Positions 19,440-28,299 of a DNA stretch of 64,000 bases are shown here, piece by piece (position 1 is the stretch's first letter; each line of letters opens with the position of its first letter). The notes beneath the pieces were generated by a model. It was not told the DNA's origin. It made no database searches and saw nothing but the letters and a program-made list of their open reading frames with translations. The position numbers were made by a program, and so were the translations under genes. This stretch comes from Terasakiella sp. SH-1 (GTDB lineage Bacteria > Pseudomonadota > Alphaproteobacteria > Rhodospirillales > Terasakiellaceae): positions 3,397,501 through 3,461,500 of the forward strand of contig NZ_CP038255.1 of NCBI RefSeq assembly GCF_004564135.1. Direction: 5' to 3'.

Positions 19440-20699
19440 TTAACGAGAATTCATCGCATCGAAGAAATCATCGTTGTTTTTGGAATATTTCAGCTTATCC
19501 AGCAAGAATTCCATGCCGTCGGCTGTACCCATCGGATCGAGAATACGACGCAGCACCCACATTTTGGACAATGTGTCTTTTTCCACCAGCAAGTCTTCCT
19601 TACGGGTCCCGGACTTGGTGATATCAATTGCCGGGAAGGTGCGCTTATCCGCCAATTTACGATCCATAACAATTTCAGAGTTACCTGTGCCTTTGAATTC
19701 CTCAAAGATCACTTCATCCATACGCGAGCCTGTATCAATCAGGGCTGTAGAGATAATAGTGAGGGAGCCGCCTTCTTCAATATTACGCGCAGCACCAAAG
19801 AAACGTTTGGGGCGTTGCAGGGCGTTCGCATCCACACCACCTGTTAGAACCTTACCGGAAGACGGTACGCACGTGTTATAGGCACGTGCAAGACGCGTGA
19901 TGGAATCAAGCAGAATGACCACATCTTTTTTATGTTCGACCAAACGTTTGGCCTTGGAAATCACCATTTCAGCCACTTGGACGTGACGCGCTGCCGGTTC
20001 ATCAAAAGTAGAAGAAATCACTTCGCCTTTTACAGAGCGATCCATATCGGTCACTTCTTCCGGGCGTTCATCAATCAACAGAACGATCAGATAACATTCC
20101 GGATGATTTTCCGCGATGGAATGGGCAATATTTTGCAGCATCACCGTCTTACCTGTGCGCGGTGGGGCCACCAGCAAGGCACGTTGACCTTTACCGATCG
20201 GGGAAACCAGATCAATCACACGCGGGGTCATATCCTTGCGTTCCGGATTGTCGATTTCCATCTTGAGACGCTCATTGGGATAAAGCGGTGTCAGATTATC
20301 GAAATGCACACGATGACGCGCTGATTTGGCATCTTCGAAATTAACATTTTCCACTTTTAACAGGGCAAAATAACGCTCTCCATCTTTCGGAGCGCGAATT
20401 TGGCCTTCAACCGTATCACCTGTGCGTAAAGAGAATTTACGAACCTGATTGGGGCTGACGTAAATATCATCGGGTCCCGGAAGATAGTTGGCTTCCGGAC
20501 TACGCAGGAAGCCAAAGCCATCTTGTAAAACTTCCAGAACACCACCGCCGTAAATGGTGACATCATTTTCTGCCAGCTGTTTCAAAATGGCAAACATCAA
20601 TTCCTGTTTGCGCATATTACCGGCATTTTCAATTTCCAACTCTTCTGCATAAGCCAAAAGGTCGGCGGGTGATTTTTCTTTGAGTTCCTGAAGATTCAT
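19440..20699 (-). CDS. rho: Transcription termination factor Rho
   Basis: Hexameric RNA helicase that ends transcription of untranslated RNA. The N-terminal Rho_N helix bundle ([20 protein letters not shown]) is followed by the OSB-fold RNA-binding domain ([14 protein letters not shown]) and the RecA-like ATPase core with Walker A APPRTGKT and Walker B region [17 protein letters not shown] use ATG 20699 (419 aa), the normal family start; a GTG at 20711 would add four residues. Neither start has a strong ribosome-binding site. A Rho gene in the hem-rho-mnm block is usual in alphaproteobacteria. Confidence 0.97.
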   Translation of the reverse strand: MNLQELKEKSPADLLAYAEELEIENAGNMRKQELMFAILKQLAENDVTIYGGGVLEVLQDGFGFLRSPEANYLPGPDDIYVSPNQVRKFSLRTGDTVEGQIRAPKDGERYFALLKVENVNFEDAKSARHRVHFDNLTPLYPNERLKMEIDNPERKDMTPRVIDLVSPIGKGQRALLVAPPRTGKTVMLQNIAHSIAENHPECYLIVLLIDERPEEVTDMDRSVKGEVISSTFDEPAARHVQVAEMVISKAKRLVEHKKDVVILLDSITRLARAYNTCVPSSGKVLTGGVDANALQRPKRFFGAARNIEEGGSLTIISTALIDTGSRMDEVIFEEFKGTGNSEIVMDRKLADKRTFPAIDITKSGTRKEDLLVEKDTLSKMWVLRRILDPMGTADGMEFLLDKLKYSKNNDDFFDAMNSR

Positions 20700-21031
20700 A
20701 AGGGAAAGCACTCTTTAGGGTAAATAGAAGAAAGAAACCTTAAAACGAAAGAAATCAATGATGAAATCTAGTTATGGTTTTGTTTCTAAATGATAAATCC
20801 GAAGTCTGGGTAAAGCGAAAGGAGAATTTTCGAAGTGAATTCAGATAGTGAAGGAAGGAGTATCATTGCTGATATACGGACCATTTCGCCCGTTTCTGGA
20901 TCAAGATGTAACTTATAACGCCTCGCAAAGTCAAGCTGTCTCTATGAAACTATTGCCAGAAGGGGGCTGTATTTGGTTTACTACAAAGATAAGAAGTTTT
21001 CCTATCCATTCTCAAATATCTTTAAAGAGCT
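20700..21031. other. 332-bp intergenic region between divergent rho and Gly-rich gene
   Basis: I see no convincing gene here. It must hold the promoter and leader of rho (minus strand) and the promoter of the gene at 21032. Long rho leaders often take part in Rho autoregulation; no specific element could be assigned. The short open frame from GTG 20848 overlaps the downstream signal peptide in another frame and is not supported. Confidence 0.5.
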
Positions 21032-21646
21032 ATGTTTCAAAAAACCGCATTCCTTATCTTGATCGCTTTTTCTTTTTTACTGACAGACATTACCAATGTA
21101 TCTGCCAATGCAGGCTTTAACCGTCTGAAAGCTGCAGGTTCCGGCTTAAGCGGCGGCGGTGGTGGCGGTGATGAAGAAGAGGGTGATGGCAAAGGCGGCG
21201 GTGGTAAGGGCGGCAAAGGTGGCCGTCTGGATGGCAAACCGGCTGGAGGGAAAGATATTCTCTATATCGGTAGTTTTGAAACCTATATTCCCAAAAAACG
21301 CTATAACGCCAAGATTACAGTTTTTGGCGAAGGTCGTAAATTTTTGCTGACCCACCGGGCTTGTGTCAAAATCAAACGTATTCGTGATAGCCTTAATCAA
21401 TATCTTTTTAAAAAGGAACTCCAGCTCGATCGCCGGGGGCGGGTAGATACCAAAGGCATGGATAGTGAAGTCCGCGCCGTGATTAAAAAAGCCCTGAAAA
21501 CCAAAGTGGAATATTTCACCAGCCTTTATGTTTATTCCGGCCTTTATAGCCATCGTAAAGGGCCAAAACCGCTACAAAATCAAAGAATTGTTGATTGTGA
21601 TACGGTATTTGAAACCAAAAAAGAAATGGATCGCGCCAAGAAGTAG
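21032..21646 (+). CDS. Unrecognised exported protein with Gly-rich linker
   Basis: 204 aa. A signal peptide (MFQKTAFLILIAFSFLLTDI...VSANA) is followed by a linker of Gly, Asp/Glu and Lys (about residues 36-72, runs such as SGGGGGGDEEEGDGKGGGGK), then a compact basic domain (75-204) with DILYIGSFETYIPKKRYNAK and a cysteine pair (one in HRACVKIK, one in VDCDTVF) that could form a disulfide. The C-terminal domain is not one I can place. It probably works in the periplasm or on the surface. The Gly-rich linker is encoded by repetitive GGC/GGT codons. Confidence 0.75.
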   Translation: MFQKTAFLILIAFSFLLTDITNVSANAGFNRLKAAGSGLSGGGGGGDEEEGDGKGGGGKGGKGGRLDGKPAGGKDILYIGSFETYIPKKRYNAKITVFGEGRKFLLTHRACVKIKRIRDSLNQYLFKKELQLDRRGRVDTKGMDSEVRAVIKKALKTKVEYFTSLYVYSGLYSHRKGPKPLQNQRIVDCDTVFETKKEMDRAKK

Positions 21647-21650
21647 CTGG

Positions 21651-21715
21651 ATTCCCGATCAAGTCGGGAATGACATTTATATAAGTTGTCATCCTCGGAC
21701 TTGATCCGAGGATCC
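21651..21715. repeat. Two repeat half-units in outward arrangement
   Basis: GATTCCCGATCAAGTCGGGA with ATGAC, then a 12-bp spacer, then GTCATCCTCGGACTTGATCC with GAGGATC. Each half is a strong hairpin. The order is inverted relative to other copies: right half first, left half second. It lies between the convergent Gly-rich gene and hemJ and may terminate both. Confidence 0.75.
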
Positions 21716-21718
21716 AGC

Positions 21719-22153
21719 TTAAAACGGCTTCACAATCACCATAATGACCAACACGATCATCAAAACCGTCGGCACCTCATTGATCATGCGATAGAATTTT
21801 TCTGACTTGGTATTTTTATCTTCCAAAAAATCAAGGCGATATTTCGCCAGATAAAAATGAAAAACGATCATCAGGAAAACACAAGTCAATTTGACATGTA
21901 GCCAGCCTTGATCCCAGGCATCAATCTGAAACAGGATTAAGGTACCAAAAATGGCTGAGGACACCATGGCCGGGTACATAATGGCGCGCAACAAACGTCG
22001 TTCCATCACTTTTAAGGTCTCAGACAATTCTGAACCCACTTCGGCTGTGGTGTGATAAACATATAAACGTGGCAGGTAAAAAAGTCCGGCCATCCAGGCC
22101 ATAACTGAGATGACATGCAGGGCCTTAAACCAAAGATAACTGTCTTCAAACAT
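21719..22153 (-). CDS. hemJ: Protoporphyrinogen IX oxidase HemJ
   Basis: Membrane protein that oxidises protoporphyrinogen IX to protoporphyrin IX, the step before ferrochelatase. 144 aa with four predicted helices and the family motif LWFKALHVISVMAWMAGLFY, including the conserved His, and LPRLYVYH; another conserved segment is RRLLRAIMYPAM. It follows hemH by 3 bp in a hemE-hemH-hemJ block, which agrees with the role. Confidence 0.93.
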   Translation of the reverse strand: MFEDSYLWFKALHVISVMAWMAGLFYLPRLYVYHTTAEVGSELSETLKVMERRLLRAIMYPAMVSSAIFGTLILFQIDAWDQGWLHVKLTCVFLMIVFHFYLAKYRLDFLEDKNTKSEKFYRMINEVPTVLMIVLVIMVIVKPF

Positions 22154-22156
22154 AAT

Positions 22157-23194
22157 CTAGCCTTTACAGATACAACGTTTATGACTGTTGGGACACAGGC
22201 GCTTATGGCCGTCTGGTAACACATCTTTTTCAATGGAAATATGATTGATCACCAGATCGCGCAACCCATCAATAAAGAAAGGGTGAGTCCCCACCGCAGG
22301 TGTACGCAGGTAAGCTGGAACCCCATGTTCTTCGGCCAGCTCACGATATTCAATATCCAGCTCGACCAAAGTTTCAGAATGTTCAGAAACAAAAGCAATG
22401 GGCACGACAATCAGAGGGACTTTATCCTGACCAGCGCGGATAATCTCATCTTCGGTATTGGGTCCAATCCATTCCTGTGGGCCAACCCGGCTTTGATAAC
22501 TCACCCACCAATCTAAATTAGGGATATTGAGTTTTTCCACCACGGCTTGGGCTGATTGTTCCACTTGCCATTGGTAAGGGTCGCCCTTTTCAATAATGGA
22601 TTTGGGCAATCCATGAGCAGAAAACAGAACACGGGGCTTGCCAATATGACTGGCTTCTTGAATTTGGGGGTGAAGAAGGTCCGCAATGGCGCTGATAAAA
22701 CCTTCATTGGTGGGATAGCAACAGACCGTTGTGGTTTTAGCCCCTATTTTTGCCTTTTGAGCTGCTTTTTCCCAGTCTTTCAGGGAAGATTCCACAGTTG
22801 TGGTGGAAAATTGCGGATAAAGCGGTAAGAGAACAATATGGTCTGGGTTAAATTCTTTGACCTTTTGCGCACAATCCTCGCTAAAAGGATACCAATAGCG
22901 CATGGAAATAAAGCTTTCGACTTCCACAGTGTCTATTTCACGTGAAACACTTTGGCTTAATGCTGTGGCCTGATCCTTTGTTAAAGGCAAAAGTGGGGAT
23001 TTTCCACCCAAATGTTCATAGATTTCTGCAGCTACTGGGGCGCGTTTAGACGAAATATAACGCGCTAACATCCAGCGAATAGGCTGTGGTGCGCCAATAA
23101 TCGCCTTATCATTAAACAAATTAAACAGGAAAGGCTGGATGGCCTCAATGGAATCAGGTCCACCCAGATTAAATAATACAATAGCCAGTTTCAT
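22157..23194 (-). CDS. hemH: Ferrochelatase
   Basis: Inserts Fe2+ into protoporphyrin IX to give protoheme. Features: N-terminal LFNLGGPDSIEAIQPFL, RYWYPFSED, the catalytic region FSAHGLPKSI, and EHSETLVELD with the conserved Glu. The C-terminus carries cysteines (CPNSHKRCICKG) that could be ligands of the [2Fe-2S] cluster found in some ferrochelatases; this is inference. 345 aa is typical. It lies 27 bp after hemE. An imperfect parS-like palindrome sits inside it. Confidence 0.96.
   Translation of the reverse strand: MKLAIVLFNLGGPDSIEAIQPFLFNLFNDKAIIGAPQPIRWMLARYISSKRAPVAAEIYEHLGGKSPLLPLTKDQATALSQSVSREIDTVEVESFISMRYWYPFSEDCAQKVKEFNPDHIVLLPLYPQFSTTTVESSLKDWEKAAQKAKIGAKTTTVCCYPTNEGFISAIADLLHPQIQEASHIGKPRVLFSAHGLPKSIIEKGDPYQWQVEQSAQAVVEKLNIPNLDWWVSYQSRVGPQEWIGPNTEDEIIRAGQDKVPLIVVPIAFVSEHSETLVELDIEYRELAEEHGVPAYLRTPAVGTHPFFIDGLRDLVINHISIEKDVLPDGHKRLCPNSHKRCICKG
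22934..22949. promoter_or_regulatory. Degenerate parS-like site inside hemH
   Basis: TATTTCACGTGAAACA differs from consensus parS at position 2 only (A for G). It lies inside hemH, the closest of the four sites to the predicted oriC, about 1.4 kb away. Confidence 0.65.
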
Positions 23195-23221
23195 CGGCTC
23201 TCGCCCTTTCCTCTTTGAAAG

Positions 23222-24271
23222 TTAAATGGCTGTTTTATCGAAATTTTGAACCATTTCAACCACACGTGCCACATTCTCAGGTGGTGTTTGCGGCACAATA
23301 CCATGCCCTAAGTTGAAGATAAACGGCCCGTGGCTCATTTTTTCCAGAATATTCTGCACTTGAGCTTCCATCTGTTCACCACCCGCAACAACGGCCAGAT
23401 TATCCAAATTCCCTTGGACACAACAATGGGGCTGAAGTTCTTCAATGGCCCAATCGAGGGGCACAGTTTGGTCGATACTGACGCCATCAACCCCTGTTTC
23501 TACAACAAACTTCTTATAAAGCGGCCCTGCCCCACGGGGGAAACCGATAACAGGGATATCAGGATGGGCATCTTTAATGCGTGATGTGATTTCTTTATTG
23601 GGTTCAATCACCCAACGGTCAAACTGTTCTTCTGGCAAAACCCCTGCCCAGCTATCAAAAATTTGAACCGCTTCTGCACCGGCCTCAATCTGTTTGAGAA
23701 GATATTCAGAGGTGGCCTCAACCAGTAAATTGATTAATTCCTGAAAGAAATCAGGGTCTTGATAGGCAATCAGACGAATGGTTTCGTATGTTTTTGACCC
23801 CTTTCCTTCCACCATATAGGTCGCATTGGTCCAAGGGGCCCCTGCAAAACCAATAAGCGCTGTTGTTTCAGGAATACTCTTACTCAACCTGGAGACAGTT
23901 TCATAGACGGGGGCAAGATGGTCATGAATCCCGGTAAGGCTCAGTTTAGAAAGCTCTTCTGAATTGCGGATCGGCTCTAGCTTTGGCCCTTCGCCTTTGA
24001 TGAATTCAACTTTTTGGCCCAACGCATCGGGAATAGTCAGAATATCAGCAAAAAGAATGGCAGCATCAAAGCCATAACGACGAAGCGGTTGTAAGGTTAC
24101 TTCTTCGGCCAAATCCGGGGAATAGCAGAAATGTAGGAAGTTTTTCGATTTGGCCCGAGTTTCCAGATATTCAGGAAGATAGCGTCCTGCTTGACGCATA
24201 AGCCAGATGGGGGGGCGTTCAGTGGTTTCCCCTTTAAGGGCACGTAAGAACAATTTTTCTGAAGAGGCCAT
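23222..24271 (-). CDS. hemE: Uroporphyrinogen decarboxylase
   Basis: Decarboxylates uroporphyrinogen III to coproporphyrinogen III. The signature [16 protein letters not shown] is at the N-terminus, followed by [14 protein letters not shown] and [17 protein letters not shown] start at ATG 24271 ([12 protein letters not shown], 349 aa) with AAGGGAAG upstream; the open frame continues to 24316 into the predicted origin. hemE next to oriC is the classic arrangement in Caulobacter and Rickettsia. Confidence 0.97.
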   Translation of the reverse strand: MASSEKLFLRALKGETTERPPIWLMRQAGRYLPEYLETRAKSKNFLHFCYSPDLAEEVTLQPLRRYGFDAAILFADILTIPDALGQKVEFIKGEGPKLEPIRNSEELSKLSLTGIHDHLAPVYETVSRLSKSIPETTALIGFAGAPWTNATYMVEGKGSKTYETIRLIAYQDPDFFQELINLLVEATSEYLLKQIEAGAEAVQIFDSWAGVLPEEQFDRWVIEPNKEITSRIKDAHPDIPVIGFPRGAGPLYKKFVVETGVDGVSIDQTVPLDWAIEELQPHCCVQGNLDNLAVVAGGEQMEAQVQNILEKMSHGPFIFNLGHGIVPQTPPENVARVVEMVQNFDKTAI

Positions 24272-24702
24272 AATTTTATCTTCCCTTTGATCCTTGAGTT
24301 TGCAGGAGTTATTCACAGTTCAATAACAAGTGTAAAGGTTATTTTCTTTAGTTTGTTTTTGATGATGGTCCTGTGGATAACGGGGATCAAATTTAATCCA
24401 CAGGCTGTCCCCATATGACAGGGCATTCTGACGAAAATATGGCTGAAATGGAGTCGCCCCTGTGGATGTTGATTTTTTATTTCTGGAGTCGGTTCATAAA
24501 ATTTACGGAGTCGCTTTCATCCACTTTAATTATGGGGATAACGGGGATAACATTTGAAAAATATCCATTTGTCCCCATAATGTGGCGACGCGCGGGATTT
24601 CTATCCCGATGCGGGTAACAGGGCAGATTTTTTTTGGAATTATTGGGAACAAAATAGCCCCTGTGAAAGAAACAGCGACTTATCCCCAGGTTTTGCAGAC
24701 TT
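24272..24702. other. oriC: Predicted chromosomal replication origin (oriC)
   Basis: 431-bp spacer between divergent hemE and ppsR without a credible gene. DnaA-box-like 9-mers: TTATTCACA (24309-24317), TGTGGATAA perfect (24372-24380), TAATCCACA (24394-24402), TGTGGATGT (24461-24469), TGGGGATAA (24533-24541), CGGGGATAA (24542-24550) and TTATCCCCA (24680-24688). Three GGAGTCG copies (24450, 24485, 24507) supply three GANTC sites, the CcrM methylation target in many alphaproteobacteria. AT-rich stretches (24336-24360, 24470-24482, 24626-24655) could unwind. Gene context (hemE on one side, ppsR-maf-aroE-coaE-dnaQ on the other) matches known alphaproteobacterial origins. Base composition appears to switch from C-rich to G-rich on the plus strand here. 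No TTAA-N7-TTAA CtrA box was seen. Confidence 0.87.
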
Positions 24703-25548
24703 ATGAACAACTATCACATCCATCTCGTCTCCGACTCCACAGGGGAAACCATTGAAACCCTGACACGGGCTTGTATCGCCCAGTTTGAGGGGATTTCGGT
24801 TACTGAAAATGTCTGGACACTGGTGCGTACCAGCGGTCAGGTCTCTAAAATCCTCAATGCGATTAAACAGCGTCCAGGTGTGGTAATCTTTACGATGGTA
24901 GATCGTGGGTTGCGCACCCAGCTTGAAAAAGGTTGTGAAAGTTTGGGTGTGCCCTGCATTGCCGTGCTTGATCCGATTATGTCGGCTTTCAAGGATCATT
25001 TTTGCGCCGAAGCTTCTTTTAAGCCGGGGCGCCAGCATGAAATGGATCAAAATTATTTCAATCGTATTGAGGCCATGCATTTTGCGTTGGCTCATGATGA
25101 TGGTCAGTCTACCCATGAAATTCATAAGGCGGATATTATTTTGCTGGGGGTTTCACGCACCTCAAAAACGCCAACCAGTGTTTATTTGGCTAATAAGGGG
25201 TTAAAAGTCGCCAATATTCCCATCGTACCGCAATGTCCCTTGCCGACAAATCTGACAGACCCTAAATTTTCCGGCTGTCTTATTGTCGGGCTGACCAAAG
25301 ATCCGCGTCGTCTTGTTCAGGTGCGCAAAAACCGCCTTTCCATGCTCAATGAAACCGCCATTACCGATTATGTGGATCTGGAAACTGTGGTGGAAGAAGT
25401 CCAGTTTGCCCGCAAGCTGTGTAATCGAAATTTCTGGCCGATGATTGATGTGACGCGCAAATCTATTGAAGAAACCGCCACAGCTGTCCTGAACTTGAAA
25501 ATGAAACGGGATCAGGCATATGAAGACAGCAATTGGGATGGGGAATAA
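24703..25548 (+). CDS. ppsR: Pyruvate, phosphate dikinase/phosphoenolpyruvate synthase regulatory protein (DUF299)
   Basis: Bifunctional serine/threonine kinase and phosphotransferase that inactivates or reactivates PEP synthase or PPDK. 281 aa. N-terminal HLVSDSTGETIETLTRA is the family signature, and GVSRTSKTPTSVYLANKG is the P-loop-like ADP-binding motif. The C-terminal REIG-like part (QVRKNRLSMLNE) is present. This is the first gene to the right of oriC, the position held by the DUF299 gene in Caulobacter and Rickettsia. Confidence 0.94.
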   Translation: MNNYHIHLVSDSTGETIETLTRACIAQFEGISVTENVWTLVRTSGQVSKILNAIKQRPGVVIFTMVDRGLRTQLEKGCESLGVPCIAVLDPIMSAFKDHFCAEASFKPGRQHEMDQNYFNRIEAMHFALAHDDGQSTHEIHKADIILLGVSRTSKTPTSVYLANKGLKVANIPIVPQCPLPTNLTDPKFSGCLIVGLTKDPRRLVQVRKNRLSMLNETAITDYVDLETVVEEVQFARKLCNRNFWPMIDVTRKSIEETATAVLNLKMKRDQAYEDSNWDGE

Positions 25549-25561
25549 TATAAATATAACA

Positions 25562-26146
25562 ATGACTCAATTAATATTAGCTTCAGCCTCAAAATCACGC
25601 GGTGATCTGTTACGTGGCGCGGGATTGAATATCGAAACCATTCCGGCTGATTTGGATGAAGAGATTATCAAGGCTGAAGGTTTGCCTGTTGTGGAAACAG
25701 CGATAAAACTTTCAAAAGCCAAGGCCGCCCATATTTCAAAGCACTATCCTCAAGCCTATGTCATTGGTGCTGATCAGATGATGGAATGCGATGGTTTGCG
25801 TTTTGATAAACCGACCAGTCGAGAAAAAGCTCGTGAACAGCTGCAATTCTTGCGTGCTAAAACTCATCATCTCATCAGTGCCGTCTCTCTATATAAAGAC
25901 AATGACTGTTTATGGTCCCATCATCAAATGGCAGAACTGGAAATGCGCAGATTTAGCGATGCCTTTTTGGAAAGCTATCTTGATCAAATCGGTAATGATG
26001 TAATGACCACTGTGGGGGGCTACCGATTAGAAGAAATGGGTGTGCAATTGTTTAATCGTATTGAAGGCGATTATTTCACGATTTTGGGCTTACCTTTATT
26101 GGCTGTCTTGGCATTTTTGCGCAGCCGCGATATGATTGATAAGTAA
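25562..26146 (+). CDS. maf: Maf-like nucleoside triphosphate pyrophosphatase
   Basis: Hydrolyses non-canonical or excess nucleoside triphosphates to monophosphates. The motif LILASASKSRGDLLRGAG is at the N-terminus, VIGADQM in the middle, and GGYRLEEMGVQLFNRIEGD near the end. I start at ATG 25562 (MTQLILASAS, 194 aa), the family position, 13 bp after ppsR stops; the frame is open back to 25520, inside ppsR, and the ribosome-binding site is weak, so the start is not certain. Part of the conserved ppsR-maf-aroE-coaE-dnaQ run. Confidence 0.93.
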   Translation: MTQLILASASKSRGDLLRGAGLNIETIPADLDEEIIKAEGLPVVETAIKLSKAKAAHISKHYPQAYVIGADQMMECDGLRFDKPTSREKAREQLQFLRAKTHHLISAVSLYKDNDCLWSHHQMAELEMRRFSDAFLESYLDQIGNDVMTTVGGYRLEEMGVQLFNRIEGDYFTILGLPLLAVLAFLRSRDMIDK

Positions 26147-26173
26147 GACAATTTTTAAAATGGGGAGGAACTC

Positions 26174-27016
26174 ATGATCTTATCAGGAAAAGCGGCTGTG
26201 GCCGGTGTGATGGGTTGGCCGATCAGCCATTCAAAATCCCCTCGCCTTCATGGCTTTTGGCTAGAAAAATATGGCATTGATGGCACCTATATCCCCATGG
26301 AAGTCACCCCGGATAATTTTGCCAAGGCCGTTCACGGTATGCAGGCCGCCGGGATGAAAGGCTGTAACGTCACCGTTCCCCATAAGGAAAAGGCGCTGAA
26401 AATTGCTGATGATGCCAGTGCGCGCGCCCATAAGATTGGTGCAGCTAACACATTGGTTTTTAAAGAAGATGGCTCCATTTATGCCGATAATACAGATGGG
26501 TATGGCTATATGGAAAATCTGAAAGCCGGGGCACCGGATTGGGACCCTGCGGCTGGTCCGGCCGTTGTGTTGGGGGCTGGTGGGGCTGCGCGTGCGGTTT
26601 TGGTGGCTTTGGCAGAAGCGGGATGTCCAGAAATTCGCCTGACCAATCGGACCAAGGAACGTGCAACCAATTTGGCTGATGAACTTGATCATAAAATCCA
26701 TGTGATTGATTGGAGAGAGCGCGAAGAAGCCTTGGCCGGGATTAATCTTCTGACCAACACCACGACTTTGGGCATGACCGGGCAGGCGTTATTGGAAATT
26801 GATATTTTCGATATGCCGAAAACCGCGCTGGTCAGTGACATTGTTTATGCGCCCCTGATGACTAATTTGCTGGAAAAAGCCCATGTTCATGGCTGCACGG
26901 TGGTTGATGGTCTGGGCATGTTGCTTCATCAGGCGCGACCTGGTTTCAAGGAATGGTTTGGCGTGGACCCCCAAGTGGATGCGGATTTGCGTGAATTTGT
27001 CTTGAAAGAAGAATAA
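26174..27016 (+). CDS. aroE: Shikimate dehydrogenase
   Basis: NADP-dependent reduction of 3-dehydroshikimate in aromatic amino-acid synthesis. Motifs: GWPISHSKSPRLHGFWL (substrate binding), NVTVPHKEKA with the catalytic Lys, NTDGYGYMENL, and the Rossmann loop VLGAGGAARAVLVAL. GGGGAGGAACTC gives a strong ribosome-binding site. Its stop codon shares one base with the coaE start (TAATG). Confidence 0.97.
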   Translation: MILSGKAAVAGVMGWPISHSKSPRLHGFWLEKYGIDGTYIPMEVTPDNFAKAVHGMQAAGMKGCNVTVPHKEKALKIADDASARAHKIGAANTLVFKEDGSIYADNTDGYGYMENLKAGAPDWDPAAGPAVVLGAGGAARAVLVALAEAGCPEIRLTNRTKERATNLADELDHKIHVIDWREREEALAGINLLTNTTTLGMTGQALLEIDIFDMPKTALVSDIVYAPLMTNLLEKAHVHGCTVVDGLGMLLHQARPGFKEWFGVDPQVDADLREFVLKEE

Positions 27017-27606
27017 TGTTCATTCTGGGGCTGACAGGCTCTATTGGCATGGGAAAGTCAGCGACAGCGGAGATGTTTCGCACGCTTGGCATTCCCGTTC
27101 ATGATGCCGATGCCACTGTGCATCAATTGATGGGGCCAAAAGGTCGGGCAACAGCGAAAATCAATCAGGTTTTTCCCGGTTGTTTGGCTGAAAATGGGGC
27201 AGTGGATCGCCAAAAACTCGGTGCACAGGTTCTGGGTGATGATGTGGCTTTAAAAAAACTGGAAGCCATTCTTCATCCTATGGTGCGGGGCGAAGAACGT
27301 AAATTTTTGCGCATTTGTCAGCTGCAACGGCGCAAAATTGTGGTGCTGGATATTCCCCTACTCTTTGAAACTAAAGGGGAAAAGCGCTGTGATGCCGTTT
27401 GTGTGGTCTCAGCCACCAAGGCGATCCAAAAACGCCGGGTTTTGGCCCGATCTGGGATGACACAGCAGAAATTCAACGTGATTTTAAAAAAGCAGATGCC
27501 CGATGTTCAAAAACGTCGCCGGGCTGATTATATCATTTTTAGCGGCGCTGGCTTTCGTGTGGCGCGAAATCAGGTTAAAAAGATCGTTCAGGAAATTCAG
27601 GGCTGA
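27016..27606 (+). CDS. coaE: Dephospho-CoA kinase
   Basis: Last step of coenzyme A synthesis, phosphorylating the ribose 3'-OH. The P-loop GLTGSIGMGKSATAEMF lies at the N-terminus; HDADATVHQL and VVLDIPLLFETKGE are further family motifs. 196 aa is usual. Coupled to aroE by a one-base overlap and followed 3 bp later by dnaQ. Confidence 0.96.
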   Translation: MFILGLTGSIGMGKSATAEMFRTLGIPVHDADATVHQLMGPKGRATAKINQVFPGCLAENGAVDRQKLGAQVLGDDVALKKLEAILHPMVRGEERKFLRICQLQRRKIVVLDIPLLFETKGEKRCDAVCVVSATKAIQKRRVLARSGMTQQKFNVILKKQMPDVQKRRRADYIIFSGAGFRVARNQVKKIVQEIQG

Positions 27607-27608
27607 TC

Positions 27609-28298
27609 ATGCGCGAAATTGTACTCGATACGGAAACCACCGGGTTTGAATATAAACAAGGCCATCGCCTTGTGGAAATTGGTTGTGTAGAACTCATGAA
27701 CCATATGCCCACAGGCAAGACCTATCACCAATATATCAACCCGGAACGCGATATGCCGGAAGGCGCTTTTCGCGTTCATGGCTTATCAGAAGAATATTTG
27801 CGTGATTTCCCTATTTTTAAGGAAGTTGCGCAGGAATTTCTTGATTTTATCGGGGATGCGACCCTGATTATTCACAACGCGGGCTTTGACGTTCCCTTTT
27901 TGAATTACGAGCTGGAACAACATAAATTCCCGGTCATGGGCAATAATGTCACCGATACATTGATCATGGCACGCAAGAAATTCCCTGGCTCCCCTGCGAA
28001 CCTAGATGCCTTGTGTCGTCGTTATGGTGTGGATAACTCCAACCGGGAAAAACACGGCGCCTTGCTTGATAGTGAGCTTTTGGCCGAAGTTTATCTGGAA
28101 CTGATCGGTGGGCGTCAACCGGGTTTGGTTTTGGAAAAAGAGGCTGCTGCGGCCTCGGACATTGCCCAAAAAGAACGGGTTTTTAGAGAACCCCGCCCCC
28201 ATGCCCCGACAGAAGAAGAACTGTCTGCTCATACTGCCTTTTTAGAAAAAATTAAAAACCCCATATGGTTAGCGGGTGAAGCTGAAGAGAAAAGTTAA
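27609..28298 (+). CDS. dnaQ: DNA polymerase III epsilon subunit (proofreading exonuclease)
   Basis: 3'-5' DEDDh exonuclease of the replicase. ExoI motif VLDTETTGFEY, ExoII region HNAGFDVPFLNYEL, and ExoIII HGALLDSELLAEVYLEL are clear. The C-terminal tail (about residues 190-229) carries the polymerase-binding segment. 229 aa is standard. It lies 3 bp after coaE and is followed by a FecR-domain gene. Confidence 0.96.
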   Translation: MREIVLDTETTGFEYKQGHRLVEIGCVELMNHMPTGKTYHQYINPERDMPEGAFRVHGLSEEYLRDFPIFKEVAQEFLDFIGDATLIIHNAGFDVPFLNYELEQHKFPVMGNNVTDTLIMARKKFPGSPANLDALCRRYGVDNSNREKHGALLDSELLAEVYLELIGGRQPGLVLEKEAAAASDIAQKERVFREPRPHAPTEEELSAHTAFLEKIKNPIWLAGEAEEKS

Positions 28299-28299
28299 C

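Noticed and set aside
20848-21120. Open frame from GTG 20848, about 90 codons
   Set aside because: Overlaps the signal-peptide region of the gene at 21032 in another frame, has no recognisable domain and lies in a probable leader region.
21037-21237. Pro-rich open frame on the minus strand
   Set aside because: It is the mirror of the Gly codons in the linker of the 21032 gene and carries no independent signal.
24415-24618. Open frame of 67 codons inside the predicted origin
   Set aside because: Falls within the DnaA-box region, has no family resemblance and would be the only gene in a conserved non-coding spacer.
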